From Xanthobacteraceae bacterium (GTDB lineage: Bacteria > Pseudomonadota > Alphaproteobacteria > Rhizobiales > Xanthobacteraceae): a stretch of 7,394 bases of DNA. Every line of letters starts with the position of its first letter. The first letter of the stretch is position 1. A model generated the notes under the pieces. It was given only the letters and a program-made list of their open reading frames with translations, was not told the DNA's origin and made no database searches. Location: assembly GCA_019746355.1 (NCBI GenBank), contig JAIESC010000239.1, forward strand, positions 1-7,394, written 5' to 3'. The translations under genes and the position numbers were made by a program. Below are positions 6,329 to 7,394 of the stretch, piece by piece.

Positions 6329-7134
6329 GATCCGAGCAAGACGAGAAGGAGATCGAGGCGTCCAAGGCGCCGCTGATGTCGCACCTGATCGAGCTGCGCT
6401 CGCGGCTGATCAAGGCGCTGGCGGCGTTCTTCATCGCGGCTATCGTCTGCTTCTTCTTTGCCAAGCAGATCTACAACATCCTGGTCTGGCCCTACGTCTT
6501 CGTCGCCGGCGTCGAGAACTCGAAGTTCATCTACACCGCGCTGCTCGAATACTTCATCACCCAGTTGAAGCTGTCGCTGTTCGGCGCGGCGTTCATCGCC
6601 TTTCCGGTGATCGCGACGCAGATCTACATGTTCGTCGCGCCCGGCCTCTACCGCAACGAGCGCCACGCTTTCGTGCCGTATCTCGTCGCGACGCCGTTCT
6701 TCTTCGTGCTCGGCGCGGCGATGGTCTACTTCATCGTCATGCCGATGCTGGTGCGCTTCTCGCTCGGCATGCAGCAGGCGGCGGGCGATGGACATCCCGA
6801 GATCGCGCTGCTGCCCAAGGTCGGCGAGTACCTGTCGCTGCTGATGAGCCTGATCCTGGCCTTCGGCGTCGCGTTCCAGCTTCCGGTGATCCTGACGCTG
6901 CTCGGCCGCATCGGCGTCGTCACCTCGCAGATGCTGCGCGAGAAGCGGCGCTACTTCATCGTCATCGCCTTCGTCATCGCCGCGGTGCTGACGCCGCCCG
7001 ATGTCTTGTCGCAAATGTCGCTCGCGATCCCGCTGATGCTGCTCTACGAGGGCTCGATCTGGTCGGTGCGGATGATCGAGGGCAAGGCGAAGCCCGCCGC
7101 GGGCACCGGCACCGAGGTCAAGCCGGCGGAGTAG
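6325..7134 (+). CDS. tatC: Twin-arginine translocase subunit TatC
   Basis: The predicted protein has 269 residues with six membrane segments at about 30-49, 80-103, 117-141, 172-198, 207-224 and 230-247. TatC is the core of the receptor and binds the twin-arginine motif on the cytoplasmic side. E23 in [11 protein letters not shown], and F103 and E112 in [11 protein letters not shown], align in spacing with E. coli E15, F94 and E103, residues important for signal-peptide binding. LTPPDVLSQ is also typical. The GTG start at 6325 overlaps the tatB stop and is preceded by GGGAG at 6314-6318, six bases away, so translation is probably coupled. The tail after about residue 250 is Lys/Ala/Pro-rich and variable in the family. 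Confidence 0.96.
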   Translation: MRSEQDEKEIEASKAPLMSHLIELRSRLIKALAAFFIAAIVCFFFAKQIYNILVWPYVFVAGVENSKFIYTALLEYFITQLKLSLFGAAFIAFPVIATQIYMFVAPGLYRNERHAFVPYLVATPFFFVLGAAMVYFIVMPMLVRFSLGMQQAAGDGHPEIALLPKVGEYLSLLMSLILAFGVAFQLPVILTLLGRIGVVTSQMLREKRRYFIVIAFVIAAVLTPPDVLSQMSLAIPLMLLYEGSIWSVRMIEGKAKPAAGTGTEVKPAE

Positions 7135-7190
7135 GGCGGCTGCATTCGACTGCGTCAAAAGACGCTGCCGTTCGTTGGCGGCCATCTCTC

Positions 7191-7217
7191 CCCGCGGTCA
7201 TTCCGCTGATCCGCGGG
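7191..7217. repeat. Inverted repeat between tatC and the next promoter
   Basis: CCCGCGG (7191-7197) is perfectly complementary to CCGCGGG (7211-7217), with a 13-base loop. It ends one base before the -35 hexamer of the promoter at 7218. It could act as the 3' hairpin of the tat transcript, though no T-tract follows, or as a binding site for a regulator. A smaller hairpin, GCGTC-AAAA-GACGC, lies at 7152-7165. Confidence 0.5.
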
Positions 7218-7245
7218 TTGACTCCTGCTCCGCAGACCCTATAAC
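7218..7245 (+). promoter_or_regulatory. Strong sigma70-type promoter downstream of tatC
   Basis: TTGACT (7218-7223) and TATAAC (7240-7245) each match five of six consensus bases, with a 16-base spacer. This is by far the best promoter match I found in the window. Transcription would start at about 7252, inside the LexA-type operator at 7247-7261, and read toward the gene starting near 7311. Confidence 0.7.
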
Positions 7246-7246
7246 T

Positions 7247-7261
7247 GTTCCTGTTTTGTTC
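7247..7261 (+). promoter_or_regulatory. Candidate LexA operator (alphaproteobacterial SOS box)
   Basis: GTTC (7247-7250), seven bases, GTTC (7258-7261) exactly fits the direct-repeat GTTC-N7-GTTC recognised by alphaproteobacterial LexA. It begins one base after the -10 hexamer and covers the expected transcription start, an ideal place for repression. The promoter match and operator position together make chance occurrence unlikely. The regulated gene would be the one downstream, not tatC. Confidence 0.7.
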
Positions 7262-7310
7262 TTATGGCGGTTGCCGTCGATCGCGGCGTCCGAAGCGGGA
7301 GCAGAATGCG

Positions 7311-7394
7311 GTGCCCGACAACTGGCATCGCGTTGGAGCGCCGGGAGGCGCCGGGCCCTACGTCACTGGGCCAGCGCGCCCGAAAGCGGCAACC
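7311..7394 (+). CDS. 5' end of an unrecognised, probably SOS-regulated gene (runs off the window)
   Basis: A GTG at 7311 opens a frame that stays open to the window end: MPDNWHRVGAPGGAGPY and about 11 more residues (VTGPARPKAAT). GGGAG at 7297-7301 lies nine bases upstream, a good Shine-Dalgarno spacing. An ATG at 7264 in another frame is also open to the end, but its product is Arg-rich, has no ribosome binding site and looks like a shadow frame. I do not recognise a family from 28 residues. Its position behind a strong promoter and a LexA-type operator suggests a DNA-damage-inducible product. A structured non-coding RNA is an alternative, since small stems (7338-7351, 7354-7372) are present. 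Confidence 0.4.
   Translation, partial: MPDNWHRVGAPGGAGPYVTGPARPKAAT

Noticed and set aside
5962..7185. A 407-residue antisense open frame opposite tatB and tatC
   Set aside because: Its composition (His/Arg/Asp/Gln-rich) is typical of the complement of hydrophobic membrane-protein codons, and both sense genes are certain.
7264..7394. ATG at 7264 as the start of the downstream gene
   Set aside because: It has no Shine-Dalgarno sequence and gives an Arg-rich product; the GTG at 7311 in another frame has a well-spaced GGGAG. It is not fully excluded if the message is leaderless.

Overview
This window looks like chromosomal DNA from a high-GC alphaproteobacterium, most likely Bradyrhizobium or a close relative in the Nitrobacteraceae. 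The reasons are the gene order (SPOR protein, nagZ, scpA, scpB, tatA, tatB, tatC), the strong G/C preference at third codon positions, and intergenic palindromes of a style common in Bradyrhizobium. The genus is an inference from recalled families and synteny; no search was run.

Layout, all genes on the + strand. Positions 1-111 are a leader with no recognisable gene. 112-1980 encodes a membrane-anchored protein ending in a SPOR peptidoglycan-binding domain. 1981-2268 is a non-coding gap filled with nested palindromes. 2269-3285 is nagZ, 3285-4115 is scpA (overlapping nagZ by one base) and 4139-5032 is scpB. 5033-5519 is a 487-base non-coding spacer with at least five hairpin-forming units. 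5520-5774, 5861-6328 and 6325-7134 are tatA, tatB and tatC, the complete twin-arginine translocase. 7135-7394 is a new transcription unit: an inverted repeat, a strong sigma70-type promoter, a sequence matching the alphaproteobacterial LexA (SOS) operator, and the first codons of an unrecognised gene that runs off the window.

How the genes fit together. The SPOR protein and NagZ both deal with peptidoglycan: septal binding to glycan strands, and cytosolic recycling of muropeptide sugars. ScpA and ScpB are the partner subunits of the SMC condensin that organises the chromosome. TatABC exports folded proteins, which in many bacteria include cell-wall amidases. The cluster therefore groups envelope growth, chromosome segregation and export, a conserved alphaproteobacterial arrangement and not a new system.

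The least ordinary parts are: (i) the promoter with a GTTC-N7-GTTC operator at 7218-7261 just after tatC, which predicts a DNA-damage-induced gene downstream; (ii) a 25-base core, identical in three copies in two different spacers, that belongs to a dispersed palindromic repeat; and (iii) a Gln-Glu-Arg tetrapeptide repeat extending the N-terminus of ScpB.
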